DNA of 64,000 nt from NCBI GenBank assembly GCA_051003795.1, contig JBPCKZ010000216.1, positions 8,385 through 72,384 of the forward strand. The letters are read 5' to 3'. Positions within the stretch are counted from its first letter, which is position 1; every line of letters begins with the position of its first letter. The DNA comes from JALYXS01 sp051003795 (lineage in GTDB: Bacteria > Acidobacteriota > Terriglobia > Bryobacterales > Bryobacteraceae). The notes beneath the pieces were generated by a model. That model was not told where the DNA came from. It did no database searches and saw nothing but the letters and a program-made list of their open reading frames with translations. Positions 18,070-26,326 of this stretch are shown in pieces. A program made the translations under genes and the position numbers.

Positions 18070-18845
18070 GGATACGCGGTTTTACGCATCCGGTAGTCTT
18101 CAATCAAGGGCATCCGCACGATCCGGCACATTTCAAACAGGCGGGAGCGGGCGCGCGAGCCGATGCGATCCGAAAGCGTCGTCCGGTAATCGATCTTGCC
18201 CGGAACGGTAGCGGAGGGCTGCATCGCGCGGCCTCCGGCTTCCGCATCCGTGAGGTTCGAGGTCGCAATCAGCGGCTTCCGGTGGTTGCAGCGGTAGGTG
18301 ACGATCGAAGTGACCGTGTCCTCGACCCAATCGGTCACGCGGTGCGCTCCGAGATCGTCCAGCAGAAGGATTTCAGCGTCCAGCGCAAATCGATACGCTT
18401 CTTTATCGCTCGAGCCCGACTGGGGATCGAATCCCGAGCGGATGCGGTCGAGCAAATTTTGGTAATCGAAGAACAGCCCTTCGTGGCCGCGCCCCATCAG
18501 GCAGCGCAGGGCCGCGACGGCAAGATGCGTTTTGCCCGTGCCCGGGTCGCCCATTAACAAGAGGCCTGGACGCTTATCGTTCGGAAACTCCCGCAAGAAC
18601 GATTTCACCAGCAGTAGAACATCCGCCAATTCCCGTTGCGCCATCGGATTATCGCGCGGAAGCGCGAACGTTTCTATTGAGGCATTGCGATAGAGAGGCG
18701 GAATTCCGGACGAATCTTCCAGGCGCCTGGCGCGCGATTCGCCGACGCATTCGCACCGTTCGGCGCCGGAAAGATCCTCGCGCTCGACGATTTTCCAACC
18801 GGTGCCGCGGCAGAACGGACATGCGTCTTGCGCCATGAGTTCCAT
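18066..18845 (-). CDS. DnaC/DnaI-like AAA+ ATPase, probable replicative helicase loader
   Basis: A 259-residue AAA+ protein of the DnaC/IstB group. The N-terminus has a zinc-ribbon-like set of cysteines (CPFCRGTGW and, 17 residues on, CEC). Walker A is GDPGTGKTHLAVAALR and Walker B is EILLLDDLGAHR; ATSNLT is the sensor-1 region. The C-terminus has the typical LSDRIGSRARSRLFEMC with the arginine finger region. A role in loading replicative helicase is the best guess because no IS21 transposase gene is near, which argues against an IstB of a mobile element. The start is ATG at 18845, or 18836 if MAQDACPFC is used. Confidence 0.8.
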   Translation of the reverse strand: MELMAQDACPFCRGTGWKIVEREDLSGAERCECVGESRARRLEDSSGIPPLYRNASIETFALPRDNPMAQRELADVLLLVKSFLREFPNDKRPGLLLMGDPGTGKTHLAVAALRCLMGRGHEGLFFDYQNLLDRIRSGFDPQSGSSDKEAYRFALDAEILLLDDLGAHRVTDWVEDTVTSIVTYRCNHRKPLIATSNLTDAEAGGRAMQPSATVPGKIDYRTTLSDRIGSRARSRLFEMCRIVRMPLIEDYRMRKTAYP

Positions 18846-18857
18846 TATCCCTTGCGG

Positions 18858-19256
18858 CTATTCGACCACGGCCAGAACCGTACCAGCGACGACGGCGTCG
18901 TTCTCTTTCACGGAAATGGACGTAACACGGCCGGATCGCGCGGCTTTCAACTCATTCTGCATCTTCATGGCTTCAATTACGACAAGCCCTTGACCGGCCG
19001 TTACCTCTTCCCCAATTTTGACGAGGACGCGAACGATTTTTCCGGGCATCGGGGCTTTAATGCTTTCCCGGCCCTCCGATTTCAGCAGCGGCTTCGCGGG
19101 ATTCCAACGGCGCGGATCTTGGAAGTCGACGCGAATCCGGCGGCCGTCCACGGATACCCGGTCTCCGTCTACAAGCACTTCGTAACTGCGGCCGTTGAGC
19201 AGAATGGAGTAAACGCCGGGCTCCACTTCGATGACATCCGGCTTGTCTTCACTCAT
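18858..19256 (-). CDS. Biotin carboxyl carrier protein
   Basis: A 132-residue biotinyl-domain protein that carries the carboxyl group for the adjacent biotin carboxylase. The true start is ATG at 19256 (MSEDKPDVIEVEPGVYSILL); the longer frame to 19730 is a shadow of the upstream gene. The biotin site is VIEAMKMQNELKAARSG, with the lysine between two methionines. The proximal part (EVLVDGDRVSVDGRRIRVDF) resembles the carrier region of acyl-CoA carboxylase alpha chains rather than short AccB. The start overlaps the stop of the biotin carboxylase by eight bases. The carboxyltransferase subunit is not in the window. Confidence 0.88.
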   Translation of the reverse strand: MSEDKPDVIEVEPGVYSILLNGRSYEVLVDGDRVSVDGRRIRVDFQDPRRWNPAKPLLKSEGRESIKAPMPGKIVRVLVKIGEEVTAGQGLVVIEAMKMQNELKAARSGRVTSISVKENDAVVAGTVLAVVE

Positions 19257-20685
19257 TGCAAAACGTGCGCCATTGCGAAACGGAAACCGCCGGCTTACGC
19301 GCGCGGCTCGGTATTGCGGCCACCAGAATCTCGTCCGGCTTTGGGGCCGGCGGCCGGCGCGCGAAGAAGCCGTCGAGAAAACCGGTATGAAGATTGCCCG
19401 CGCGGAATTCCGGATCTTCCAAGACGGCTTTGAAGAAGTCCAGATTGGTTTCGATTCCCGAGATGTAATATTCATCGAGCGCCCGCAGCATACGGGCCGT
19501 GGCCTGCTCCCGCGTAGCGGCCCAGACGGAGAGCTTCGCGAGCATTGGATCGAAATCGAGCGGGACGGTCCAGCCGGAATACACGCCCGAGTCCAGTCGA
19601 ATGCCGGGGCCGGCGGGTTCGGAAAGCCGCGTAATTTTGCCGGGCGAAGGGAAAAACCGGTTCTCCGGATCTTCCGCATAAATGCGGCATTCGATAGCCG
19701 CTCCGCGCCACTGCACGTCGTCCTGCCCAATCGAAAGCTTTGCGCCCGCGGCGATTTCGATTTGCATCCGCACCAGGTCGAGGCCGGTTACGAGCTCCGT
19801 CACGGGATGCTCGACTTGTAATCGCGTATTCATCTCAAGGAAGTAGAATTTGCGGTCGGCATCCACCAGAAATTCGACCGTGCCCGCGTTGTAATATCCC
19901 GCGGCCTTCGCGGCCCGGATGGCGGCCTGCCCCATGGCGTCGCGCATCCCGGGATGCACCGCGACCAGCGGGGAAGGGCACTCCTCGATCACCTTTTGAT
20001 GGCGGCGTTGAATGGAGCACTCGCGCTCCCCGAGGTGAATCATGTTGCCGTGCCGGTCGCCGATCAGTTGGATCTCGATATGGCGCGGGTTCTCGATCAG
20101 CTTTTCGATGTAGACCGCAGGGTCGCGAAATGCGCGTTCGGCCTCGCTCGAAGCGCCTCGAAAGGCGGATTCGAGATCCTCTTCGCGATCCACGCGCCGC
20201 ATCCCTTTGCCGCCCCCGCCCGCCACGGCTTTAAGCATCACGGGATAGCCGCACTGTCGCGCGAAGGAGAGAGCTTCCCCAGGTTCGGCGAGGCCTTCAC
20301 GCGTGCCGGGAACGATCGGCGCGCCCGCTTCGGATGCGACGCGCCGGGCTCCGGTTTTCGAACCCATGATGCGGATCGATTGCGACGAGGGACCGATGAA
20401 TGCGATGCCGGATTGTTCACAGGCGGCGGCGAAATCGGCATTCTCGCTAAGGAAGCCGTAGCCCGGGTGAATCGCATCGGCTTGATGGGCTTTTGCGGCT
20501 CGCAGGATTTCTTCGATATCGAGATAGCTGTCGACGCGCTCGGCTTCATCCGCCTTGCGGACGTGAAGCGCCGGGCGATCGACATCCGAATAGACGGCGA
20601 TGGAAGCGATGCTCATTTCACGAAGCGCGCGGATGACGCGCACGGCGATCTCACCCCGATTCGCGATCAGAATCTTCTTGAACAT
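19249..20685 (-). CDS. accC: Biotin carboxylase (acetyl/propionyl-CoA carboxylase type)
   Basis: An ATP-grasp enzyme of 478 residues that carboxylates the biotin of the carrier protein next to it. The start is ATG at 20685 (MFKKILIANRGEIAVRVIR), which matches the family; the frame extends further only by chance. Conserved motifs are IHPGYGFLSENADFA, the Gly-rich loop MLKAVAGGGGKGMR, ECSIQRRHQKVIEECPS, and EMNTRLQVEHPVTE with the catalytic region. The tail after residue 440 is lengthened (NLHTGFLDGFFARRPPAP), which is common for acyl-CoA carboxylases other than the fatty-acid ACC. It could serve acetyl-, propionyl- or methylcrotonyl-CoA; I cannot tell without the missing partner subunit. Confidence 0.9.
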   Translation of the reverse strand: MFKKILIANRGEIAVRVIRALREMSIASIAVYSDVDRPALHVRKADEAERVDSYLDIEEILRAAKAHQADAIHPGYGFLSENADFAAACEQSGIAFIGPSSQSIRIMGSKTGARRVASEAGAPIVPGTREGLAEPGEALSFARQCGYPVMLKAVAGGGGKGMRRVDREEDLESAFRGASSEAERAFRDPAVYIEKLIENPRHIEIQLIGDRHGNMIHLGERECSIQRRHQKVIEECPSPLVAVHPGMRDAMGQAAIRAAKAAGYYNAGTVEFLVDADRKFYFLEMNTRLQVEHPVTELVTGLDLVRMQIEIAAGAKLSIGQDDVQWRGAAIECRIYAEDPENRFFPSPGKITRLSEPAGPGIRLDSGVYSGWTVPLDFDPMLAKLSVWAATREQATARMLRALDEYYISGIETNLDFFKAVLEDPEFRAGNLHTGFLDGFFARRPPAPKPDEILVAAIPSRARKPAVSVSQWRTFCNE

Positions 20686-20690
20686 GCCCG

Positions 20691-21212
20691 TCACGATCTT
20701 CTTACCGCCCGAAGCAATTTCCGTCCCGACACGATCGCGATCGCGAAGAAAGCGGCGAAGCTGATCGCAACCACCGTCCACCGCCGCCGAGGAGACAAAT
20801 ACCCCGCTGTAACCCCGGTTGAGCCTGAAAAATCGAGGGCCAAATGGAGATGCACCGAAGCCGGGGCGCGCGCTTGCGGACTGCTCGCAATCACGATGGC
20901 GTACTCGCCGGGCGACTGCACGGGCAAGCGCAATTCGCCCTTTGTTTCATAACCGGTGGAAGCCAACGATTCATGCGGCTTCGAAAAAAGGAACTGCCGC
21001 AAATCGCCCTTGGCGATGAGTTCCAGGCGCACTCCCGGGCCGCCCGAAACCACCTGGAAGCTGCATTCAACGGCCACGGGCCGCTGCTTCAAAACGAATT
21101 CCACGAAGCGCCATTCATGCGCCGGAATCTGGTAAACGTCGTCGGTGAGAATGGCTCGCGGCGCGTTTGCGAGCCACGCGGCGAGCCAGAGAAAAACGGC
21201 GGCGAATTTCAT
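20691..21212 (-). CDS. Small exported, membrane-anchored protein of unknown function
   Basis: A 173-residue protein with a signal peptide (MKFAAVFLWLAAWLANAPRA), a beta-rich extracytoplasmic domain and one C-terminal membrane helix (VVAISFAAFFAIAIV) ending in a basic tail GRKLLRAVRRS. This arrangement resembles a GOLD/p24-like fold (VEFVLKQRPVAVECSFQVVS), but I cannot confirm it. The start overlaps the stop of the amidohydrolase by four bases, and its stop is five bases before accC. It therefore sits within one likely operon running from the amidohydrolase through the biotin genes. Confidence 0.6.
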   Translation of the reverse strand: MKFAAVFLWLAAWLANAPRAILTDDVYQIPAHEWRFVEFVLKQRPVAVECSFQVVSGGPGVRLELIAKGDLRQFLFSKPHESLASTGYETKGELRLPVQSPGEYAIVIASSPQARAPASVHLHLALDFSGSTGVTAGYLSPRRRWTVVAISFAAFFAIAIVSGRKLLRAVRRS

Positions 21213-22855
21213 TCCGAGTGGACGATCGCGCCATTCAAAACCGTCATGGTCACGCGCGTTTTCCAGATCTCCGCGGCGGGTATCTTCATAATGTCGCCCG
21301 AGAGCATGACGAAATCGGCCAGTTTTCCGGGGGTAAGCGAACCCTTTTCGTTTTCTTCGAAAGCGGCGTACGCGCCCTCGATGGTCCAGCTTTTGAGTGC
21401 CTGTTCACGCGTCATGCGCTGATCGGGGAACCAGCCGCCCGGGGGATTTCCTTGGTGATCCTGGCGCGTTACGGCGGAGAAGAATCCCCAAATCGGATTC
21501 GGATTTTCCACCGGGAAATCGGAGCCGTTCGGCACGCGCACGCCCAATTTCAGGAAGGTTTGCCAGGCGTATGCGCCCTGGATTCGTTCCGGTCCCAGGC
21601 GCGTTACCGCCCAGCCCATGTCGCTGGTGGCGTGGGTCGATTGCATGGAGGCGATAACGGAATACTCGCGAAAGCGCGCGAAATCGTCCGGCGCGATCAC
21701 CTGGGCGTGTTCGATCCGGAATCGCTTATCGTTCGGGCCTTTCAGGGCGGCGGCATAGGCATTCAGGACCGTGCGATTCGCCCGATCGCCGATGGCGTGC
21801 GTATTCACTTGGAAACCACGCGCCACCGCTTCGAGGGCGACGCGGCGGATGGACGCCTCATCCAAAATCAGCAGTCCCGAGTTGCCGGGATCGTCCGTAT
21901 AGGGCTGAAGGAGCGCCGCGCCGCGCGATCCAAGCGCGCCATCGGCCACCAGCTTGATGCTTCGAATGGTGAGGCGCTCGCCAATCTCCGGGCGGCGATT
22001 GTTTTTCCAAGCGGTGTCCCAGACCGCCCCGGCGATCATTGCATAAACCCGTACCGGTAGCTCATTTCGCGCGATCAAAGCGCGATACGCGGCGATATCG
22101 GCTTCGTCCACTCCGGCATCATGCACCGTCGTCAAACCCAGGCGGGCGCATTCCCTGGCGGCTCGCGCGATGCGTCGCTCGTTCTCCCGTGGCGTGGGCG
22201 CGGGAATCTTCCGCTCCACTAAACCCTGTGCCCGGTCGATGAAAACTCCGGTCGGGGCGCCGGAAGCGTCGCGCACGATTTTGCCGCCGGCGGGATCGGG
22301 AATCGAGCCGTTAATGTCCGCCAAATCGAGCGCCTTTCGGTTCACCCAGGCGGCGTGGCCGTCCACGCGCGTGAGAAAAACGGGGTTGTCCGGCGCGGCG
22401 GCCGAGAGTCCCTGGGAGGTGGGGAACCGCTTGCCGGGCCAGAGATTCTGGTCCCAGGCGCGGCCCCGAATCCATTCGCCGGGCTTGCGGTCATGCGCCG
22501 CGAGGCGGACCTTCTCGACGATTTCCGCTTCCGATTTCGCGGCGCGAAGATCCAGCGTCTCCGGATTATCGCCTAGGCTGTCGCCTAAGCTGCGCATGTG
22601 CGCGTGGCAATCGATCAGCCCCGGAAGTATCGTCGCGCCGCGGGCGTCGATGCGTTTGGTGGCGGTATAGCGCGAAAGGTCGTCTCCGACGGCCAGAATT
22701 CTGCCGCTTTTCACCGCAATCGACGATGCCGAAGGACGGGCCTCATCCACCGTATAAACGTGCGCGTTCACGACGACCAGATCGGCCGTTTGGGCATGGC
22801 AATGAATCGCCGCGACCGCCATCCAACAGCGCAACGAGAACCCGCCCCAACCCAT
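21209..22855 (-). CDS. Exported YtcJ-like metal-dependent amidohydrolase
   Basis: A 548-residue amidohydrolase-superfamily protein of the YtcJ (amidohydrolase 3) type. I chose ATG at 22855 because MGWGGFSLRCWMAVAAIHCH forms a signal peptide; the frame to 22918 overlaps the divergent gene. Features are the N-terminal small domain DLVVVNAHVYTVDEARPSAS, the first metal site LPGLIDCHAHMRSLG, further barrel histidines in FQVNTHAIGDRANR and FRIEHAQVI, and a last strand LRPNGSDFPVENPNP-like region (VRVPNGSDFPVENPNPIWG). The C-terminus GKLADFVMLSGDIMKIP is typical. The substrate is unknown for most of this family, so no reaction is named. Export is predicted from the leader only. Confidence 0.8.
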   Translation of the reverse strand: MGWGGFSLRCWMAVAAIHCHAQTADLVVVNAHVYTVDEARPSASSIAVKSGRILAVGDDLSRYTATKRIDARGATILPGLIDCHAHMRSLGDSLGDNPETLDLRAAKSEAEIVEKVRLAAHDRKPGEWIRGRAWDQNLWPGKRFPTSQGLSAAAPDNPVFLTRVDGHAAWVNRKALDLADINGSIPDPAGGKIVRDASGAPTGVFIDRAQGLVERKIPAPTPRENERRIARAARECARLGLTTVHDAGVDEADIAAYRALIARNELPVRVYAMIAGAVWDTAWKNNRRPEIGERLTIRSIKLVADGALGSRGAALLQPYTDDPGNSGLLILDEASIRRVALEAVARGFQVNTHAIGDRANRTVLNAYAAALKGPNDKRFRIEHAQVIAPDDFARFREYSVIASMQSTHATSDMGWAVTRLGPERIQGAYAWQTFLKLGVRVPNGSDFPVENPNPIWGFFSAVTRQDHQGNPPGGWFPDQRMTREQALKSWTIEGAYAAFEENEKGSLTPGKLADFVMLSGDIMKIPAAEIWKTRVTMTVLNGAIVHSE

Positions 22856-22875
22856 TCGACTAATATAGAAGATAT

Positions 22876-23802
22876 ATGAGAAACGGCGTAGTCTCGCCCG
22901 AGGCGGCGCTAGTTCCACTTGAAAAAACTCGTTGGAAAAGCGCCGTAAACTGGATCGCAGCGGTGCTGATTGCGCTCATCCTGCTGATTGCGGGACTCTG
23001 GAAAATTACCGACCCCACGGGCGCCGGAGTGCGCTTGGCGCAAGCGAAAGTGCCTGAGAGTTTGAGCGTCCTTGCCGCCGTAACGCTCGGCACGACGGAA
23101 ACTTTTGCAGGCGTTTTATTGCTGGTTCCGCGATTTCGAAAATGGGGCGCATGGCTGGGCGCGGCCCTGTTGCTCGCGTTCATGGTTTTCATCGGCATCC
23201 ACTACAACGAACTTCGCGGCGCGGAGTGTTCCTGCTTTCCCTGGGTAAAGCGCGCGGTCGGTCCGGGGTTCTTCGTGGGAGATGGAATCATGTTATTGCT
23301 TGCCGTAATCGCGGGCGTTTGGGCCAGGCGATCGGATAGCCTACGCGGAGCGGCGCTGGTTCTGGCCGCCGTTGGCGTGTTCGCGCTGATCTCCTATGGG
23401 GTCGCGGCCACGCGTCAGACCGGAACAAAGGCGCCCGACGCGATCGCGGTCAATGGCAAGCCCTACTCGATTCGGGAAGGCAAAGTTCTCATCTATTTCT
23501 TCGATCCCGAATGCATGCATTGCCTCGAAGCGGGCCGCCGCATGGCCAAGCTGAATTGGGGGGACACGCGGATCGTGGGCGTGGCCGTGGCGCAGCCGCG
23601 ATTCGCGAGGGCATTCATGGAGAAAGATACCGGACTGAAGGGCGTTATCTCCACCGATTTCCCGCTGCTGAAGAAGACGTTTCCATATACATCGACGCCA
23701 GCCGGCGTCGCGATCGAGAACGGGCATGAAAAAGCGATGCTCTCGCGGTTCGAAGGCGACGAACCGGCGGCGACATTGAAGAAGCTCGGGTTTGTATACT
23801 AA
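22876..23802 (+). CDS. MauE/DoxX-like membrane protein fused to a thioredoxin-like domain
   Basis: A 308-residue fusion. The first ~180 residues contain four to five hydrophobic helices (VNWIAAVLIALILLIAGLWK, VLAAVTLGTTETFAGVLLLV, LGAALLLAFMVFIGIH, MLLLAVIAGVW and LVLAAVGVFALISYG). They also hold the MauE-type loop AECSCFPWVKRAVGPGFF with a CxC. The rest is a thioredoxin fold facing outside, with KVLIYFFDPECMHCLEAG giving a CxxC-like CMHC. MauE helps disulfide or cofactor maturation in methylamine dehydrogenase systems, but no mau structural genes are here. A general membrane thiol-redox role is therefore more likely. It is divergent from the amidohydrolase, with 20 bases between starts. Confidence 0.8.
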   Translation: MRNGVVSPEAALVPLEKTRWKSAVNWIAAVLIALILLIAGLWKITDPTGAGVRLAQAKVPESLSVLAAVTLGTTETFAGVLLLVPRFRKWGAWLGAALLLAFMVFIGIHYNELRGAECSCFPWVKRAVGPGFFVGDGIMLLLAVIAGVWARRSDSLRGAALVLAAVGVFALISYGVAATRQTGTKAPDAIAVNGKPYSIREGKVLIYFFDPECMHCLEAGRRMAKLNWGDTRIVGVAVAQPRFARAFMEKDTGLKGVISTDFPLLKKTFPYTSTPAGVAIENGHEKAMLSRFEGDEPAATLKKLGFVY

Positions 23803-23807
23803 GTCGC

Positions 23808-24344
23808 ATGGGTAGTTCAGTCGCCAACGCTCTTATTTCCGTTGAAGAGTATCTGTCCAACCCCGCTTACGAGCACTGCGAATATATCGACGGCGAGATC
23901 CAGGAGTTGAACTTGGGCACCTATTCGCACTCGGGAATTCAGATGAGGTGTGGGCGGAAACTCCTTGAATATTTTGATTCCAGACCGGGGGGTTACGTTG
24001 GAAGCGAGTTGCACTGCCGTCTTCAAATCGGGGGGACGGTGCGTTTTCGCCTCCCTGACATAGCGGTCGTACTGGGCACTCGTTCGGGCAAGTATCTCGA
24101 CCGTGGTCCCGACCTCGTAGTGGAAATCCGTTCGCCCGAAGACTCGATCGCTTCGCAATTCCGCAAGCTCGACGATTACTTCGCGAATGGAACCAAACTC
24201 GCGTGGATCGTCCTTCCCGAGGAGATGTCCGTTTTTGTCGTGCAGCCGGATGGAAACGTGCGTACCGTGGTCTCGGGCGAAGCGCTCGATGGCGGCGCGG
24301 TGCTGCCGGACTTGAGAATCGAAATCGATTACCTGTTCTCCTGA
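23808..24344 (+). CDS. Uma2-family (DUF820) PD-(D/E)XK nuclease-like protein, first of a tandem pair
   Basis: A 178-residue Uma2-family protein with a restriction-endonuclease-like fold; the biological role of these common proteins is not established. Family features are the opening ISVEEYLSNPAYEHCEYIDG, the acidic PD motif in RFRLPDIAVVLG, the E in DLVVEIRSPEDS, a following lysine helix FRKLDDYFANGTKLAWIVLP, and VFVVQPDG. The start ATG at 23808 is five bases after the MauE-like gene's stop. A close copy with one base missing follows 15 bases downstream, so this is the surviving half of a tandem duplication. Confidence 0.85.
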   Translation: MGSSVANALISVEEYLSNPAYEHCEYIDGEIQELNLGTYSHSGIQMRCGRKLLEYFDSRPGGYVGSELHCRLQIGGTVRFRLPDIAVVLGTRSGKYLDRGPDLVVEIRSPEDSIASQFRKLDDYFANGTKLAWIVLPEEMSVFVVQPDGNVRTVVSGEALDGGAVLPDLRIEIDYLFS

Positions 24345-24359
24345 CCAATCCTCGCCCCC

Positions 24360-24871
24360 GTGACCGTTGAAGAGTATCTCTCCAACTCCGCTTACAAACG
24401 CTGCGAATACATCGACGGCGAAACCCTGAAATTGAACGGGGGCACTCGTGCGCATTCGCGAATTCGGGGAATATGTTTCCGCCAACTCGATGCGTTTTTC
24501 GATACTCGCCCGGACGGATACGTCGGACTGGGATTGCATTGCCGCCTGAGAATTCGCGGCGAAACTCGTTTCCGCTTACCGGATGTCGCAGTGGTTCTGG
24601 GGAAAATTTCCGGTGAGTATCTCGATCGCGGTCCGATCTTGTGGTTGAAATCCGTTCACCCGAAGACTCTATCGCATCGCAGTTTCGCAAGCTCGACGAC
24701 TATTTCGCAAATGGAACGAAACTCGCGTGGATCATCTTACCCGAGGAGATGTCCGTGTTCGTCGTTCAGCCTGACGGAAACGCGCGGGCCGTGGTGTCCG
24801 GTAAAACGATTTCTGGCGGAACGGTGCTGCCGGAGTTGAAAATCGCTGTCGACTGCCTCTTCTCCCGATAA
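24360..24871 (+). pseudogene. Uma2-family gene, tandem copy broken by a one-base deletion
   Basis: This copy closely follows the preceding gene: it begins at GTG 24360 with TVEEYLSNSAYKRCEYIDGE and reads RFRLPDVAVVLG in the same position. After GEYLDRGP the frame shifts and continues in the next frame with VEIRSPEDSIASQFRKLDDY and WIILPEEMSVFVVQPDGNAR to the stop at 24871. In the intact copy this point is GGTCCCGAC; here it is GGTCCGATC, so one C is missing from a CCC run near 24633. The two halves are full length otherwise, which suggests a recent event or a base-calling error. Confidence 0.85.
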
Positions 24872-24894
24872 AGCGCCGGTTATAATTCAAACGA

Positions 24895-25731
24895 ATGGAC
24901 GTCTACGACGAGCTGATCCGCTTGCGGCGGCTTGGGCAAAAATCCGCCATCGCCACCATCGTGCAAGTCCACGGGTCGATCCCGAGTTTTGAAAGCGCCA
25001 AGCTGCTGGTTCGCGAAGACGGCTCGATGATCGGCACTATCGGCGGCGGCTGCGTGGAAGCCGAAGTATGGAATGCCGCGCGCGAAGTAATGGAAACCGA
25101 AAAGCCCCGGCATCTCAGCTTCAACCTGGGCCAGGATGCGGCTTACGACAATGGGTTGATCTGCGGCGGGCAGCTGGATGTGTTCGTCGAGCCGGTGATC
25201 CCGCCGCCGCGCGCATTCATTTTCGGCGCGGGGCATATTTCGAAAAGCCTGTCGAAAGTCGCGGCCATGGCCGGCTTTTCGCCTAGCATCGTCGACAATC
25301 GCGAAAGTTTCGCGAACCGCGATCGCTTCCCCGAAGCCGACGAGATTTTCGCCGAAGAGTACGAGGACGTTTTTCCCAAGCTGAATATCGTCGAGACCAG
25401 CTACATCGTCATTGTCACCCGCGGCCACCGCGACGACATGCGGGTGCTTCGCTGGGCCGTTACGACGCCGGCGCGCTATATCGCGATGATCGGCAGCAAG
25501 CGAAAAGTGTTCAACGTGGTGAAGGAACTCGAAAAAGAAGGCATTCCGCGCCACGCCATGGAGCGCGTGTTCGCTCCAATGGGCTTCGACATCGGCGCGA
25601 TCTCTCCCGAAGAGATTGCGATTTCCGTGGCCGCCGAGATGATTGCCGTGCGCCGGAACCCGGACGCGGATTGGCGCGCGCTCTCGAAATCGATTTTCAC
25701 GGATGAGCGCCTTCGTTCGTTGTTGAAGTGA
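24895..25731 (+). CDS. XdhC/CoxI-family molybdenum-hydroxylase accessory protein
   Basis: A 278-residue XdhC/CoxF-type protein, needed to insert sulfurated molybdenum cofactor into xanthine-dehydrogenase or CO-dehydrogenase type enzymes. The N-terminal XdhC_CoxI domain has VHGSIPSFESAKLLVREDGS and GTIGGGCVEAEVWNAA; the C-terminal Rossmann-like part has AFIFGAGHISKSLSKVAAM, a nucleotide-binding GxGxxS loop, and MIGSKRKV. It is followed seven bases later by a MobA-like transferase, the usual partner. No hydroxylase structural genes are in the window, so the client enzyme is encoded elsewhere. Confidence 0.88.
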   Translation: MDVYDELIRLRRLGQKSAIATIVQVHGSIPSFESAKLLVREDGSMIGTIGGGCVEAEVWNAAREVMETEKPRHLSFNLGQDAAYDNGLICGGQLDVFVEPVIPPPRAFIFGAGHISKSLSKVAAMAGFSPSIVDNRESFANRDRFPEADEIFAEEYEDVFPKLNIVETSYIVIVTRGHRDDMRVLRWAVTTPARYIAMIGSKRKVFNVVKELEKEGIPRHAMERVFAPMGFDIGAISPEEIAISVAAEMIAVRRNPDADWRALSKSIFTDERLRSLLK

Positions 25732-25738
25732 GATTGCC

Positions 25739-26326
25739 GTGAAACCCGCCGGACTGATTCTTTCCGCCGGCGAATCCCGGCGCATGGGCCGCGCGAAAGC
25801 CCTACTCGAATTTAATGGCGAAACGTTTCTCGATGGCTTGATTGCGCGGTTCGCGGCCGTTTGCGATCCCGTGATTGTCGTGCTGGGCCATCAACCCGGC
25901 GCCATACTGTCCGGGATACGGCGCGCGTCGGAAGCCAGGTTTGTGGTCAATCCGCGGCATGCGCTGGGCCAGCTTACTTCGATGCAAGCCGGGTTGCGCG
26001 CGTTGCCTCCCGGCACCGGCGGCGTGGTGTTCACGCTCGTCGATCATCCAAACGTCCCGGCCGGCACGCTGCGTGCATTGCTCGCGCATTCGGATGCGCT
26101 CCTGGCGATTCCCGTCCACCTTGAGCGCCGGGGCCATCCGATCTTTTTCCGCTCCGAATTGATCCCCGAATTTCTCGCACTGCCGCCGGACGGCCAGGCG
26201 CGCGACGTAGTCCGGCGCCATCGGGACGAAACGGTTTACGTCCCGATCGACGATCCGGGTATCCTGGACGACATCGACGATCCGGCGGCTTACGAATCGT
26301 TGACGAACGCGCGCGTGAACGCATGA
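25739..26326 (+). CDS. MobA-like NTP transferase (MocA-type molybdopterin cytidylyltransferase)
   Basis: A 195-residue nucleotidyltransferase-fold protein that likely attaches a nucleotide to molybdopterin. The GTG at 25739 gives MKPAGLILSAGESRRMGRAK, the signature loop GLxLAxGxSxRMG for NTP binding; LLEFNGETFLDGLI follows. TLVDHPNVPAGTLRALL holds the central Asp of the metal site. Pairing with XdhC upstream favours a MocA cytidylyltransferase function over a general sugar-type transferase. The stop overlaps the start of the AsmA-like gene as ATGA. Confidence 0.85.
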   Translation: MKPAGLILSAGESRRMGRAKALLEFNGETFLDGLIARFAAVCDPVIVVLGHQPGAILSGIRRASEARFVVNPRHALGQLTSMQAGLRALPPGTGGVVFTLVDHPNVPAGTLRALLAHSDALLAIPVHLERRGHPIFFRSELIPEFLALPPDGQARDVVRRHRDETVYVPIDDPGILDDIDDPAAYESLTNARVNA

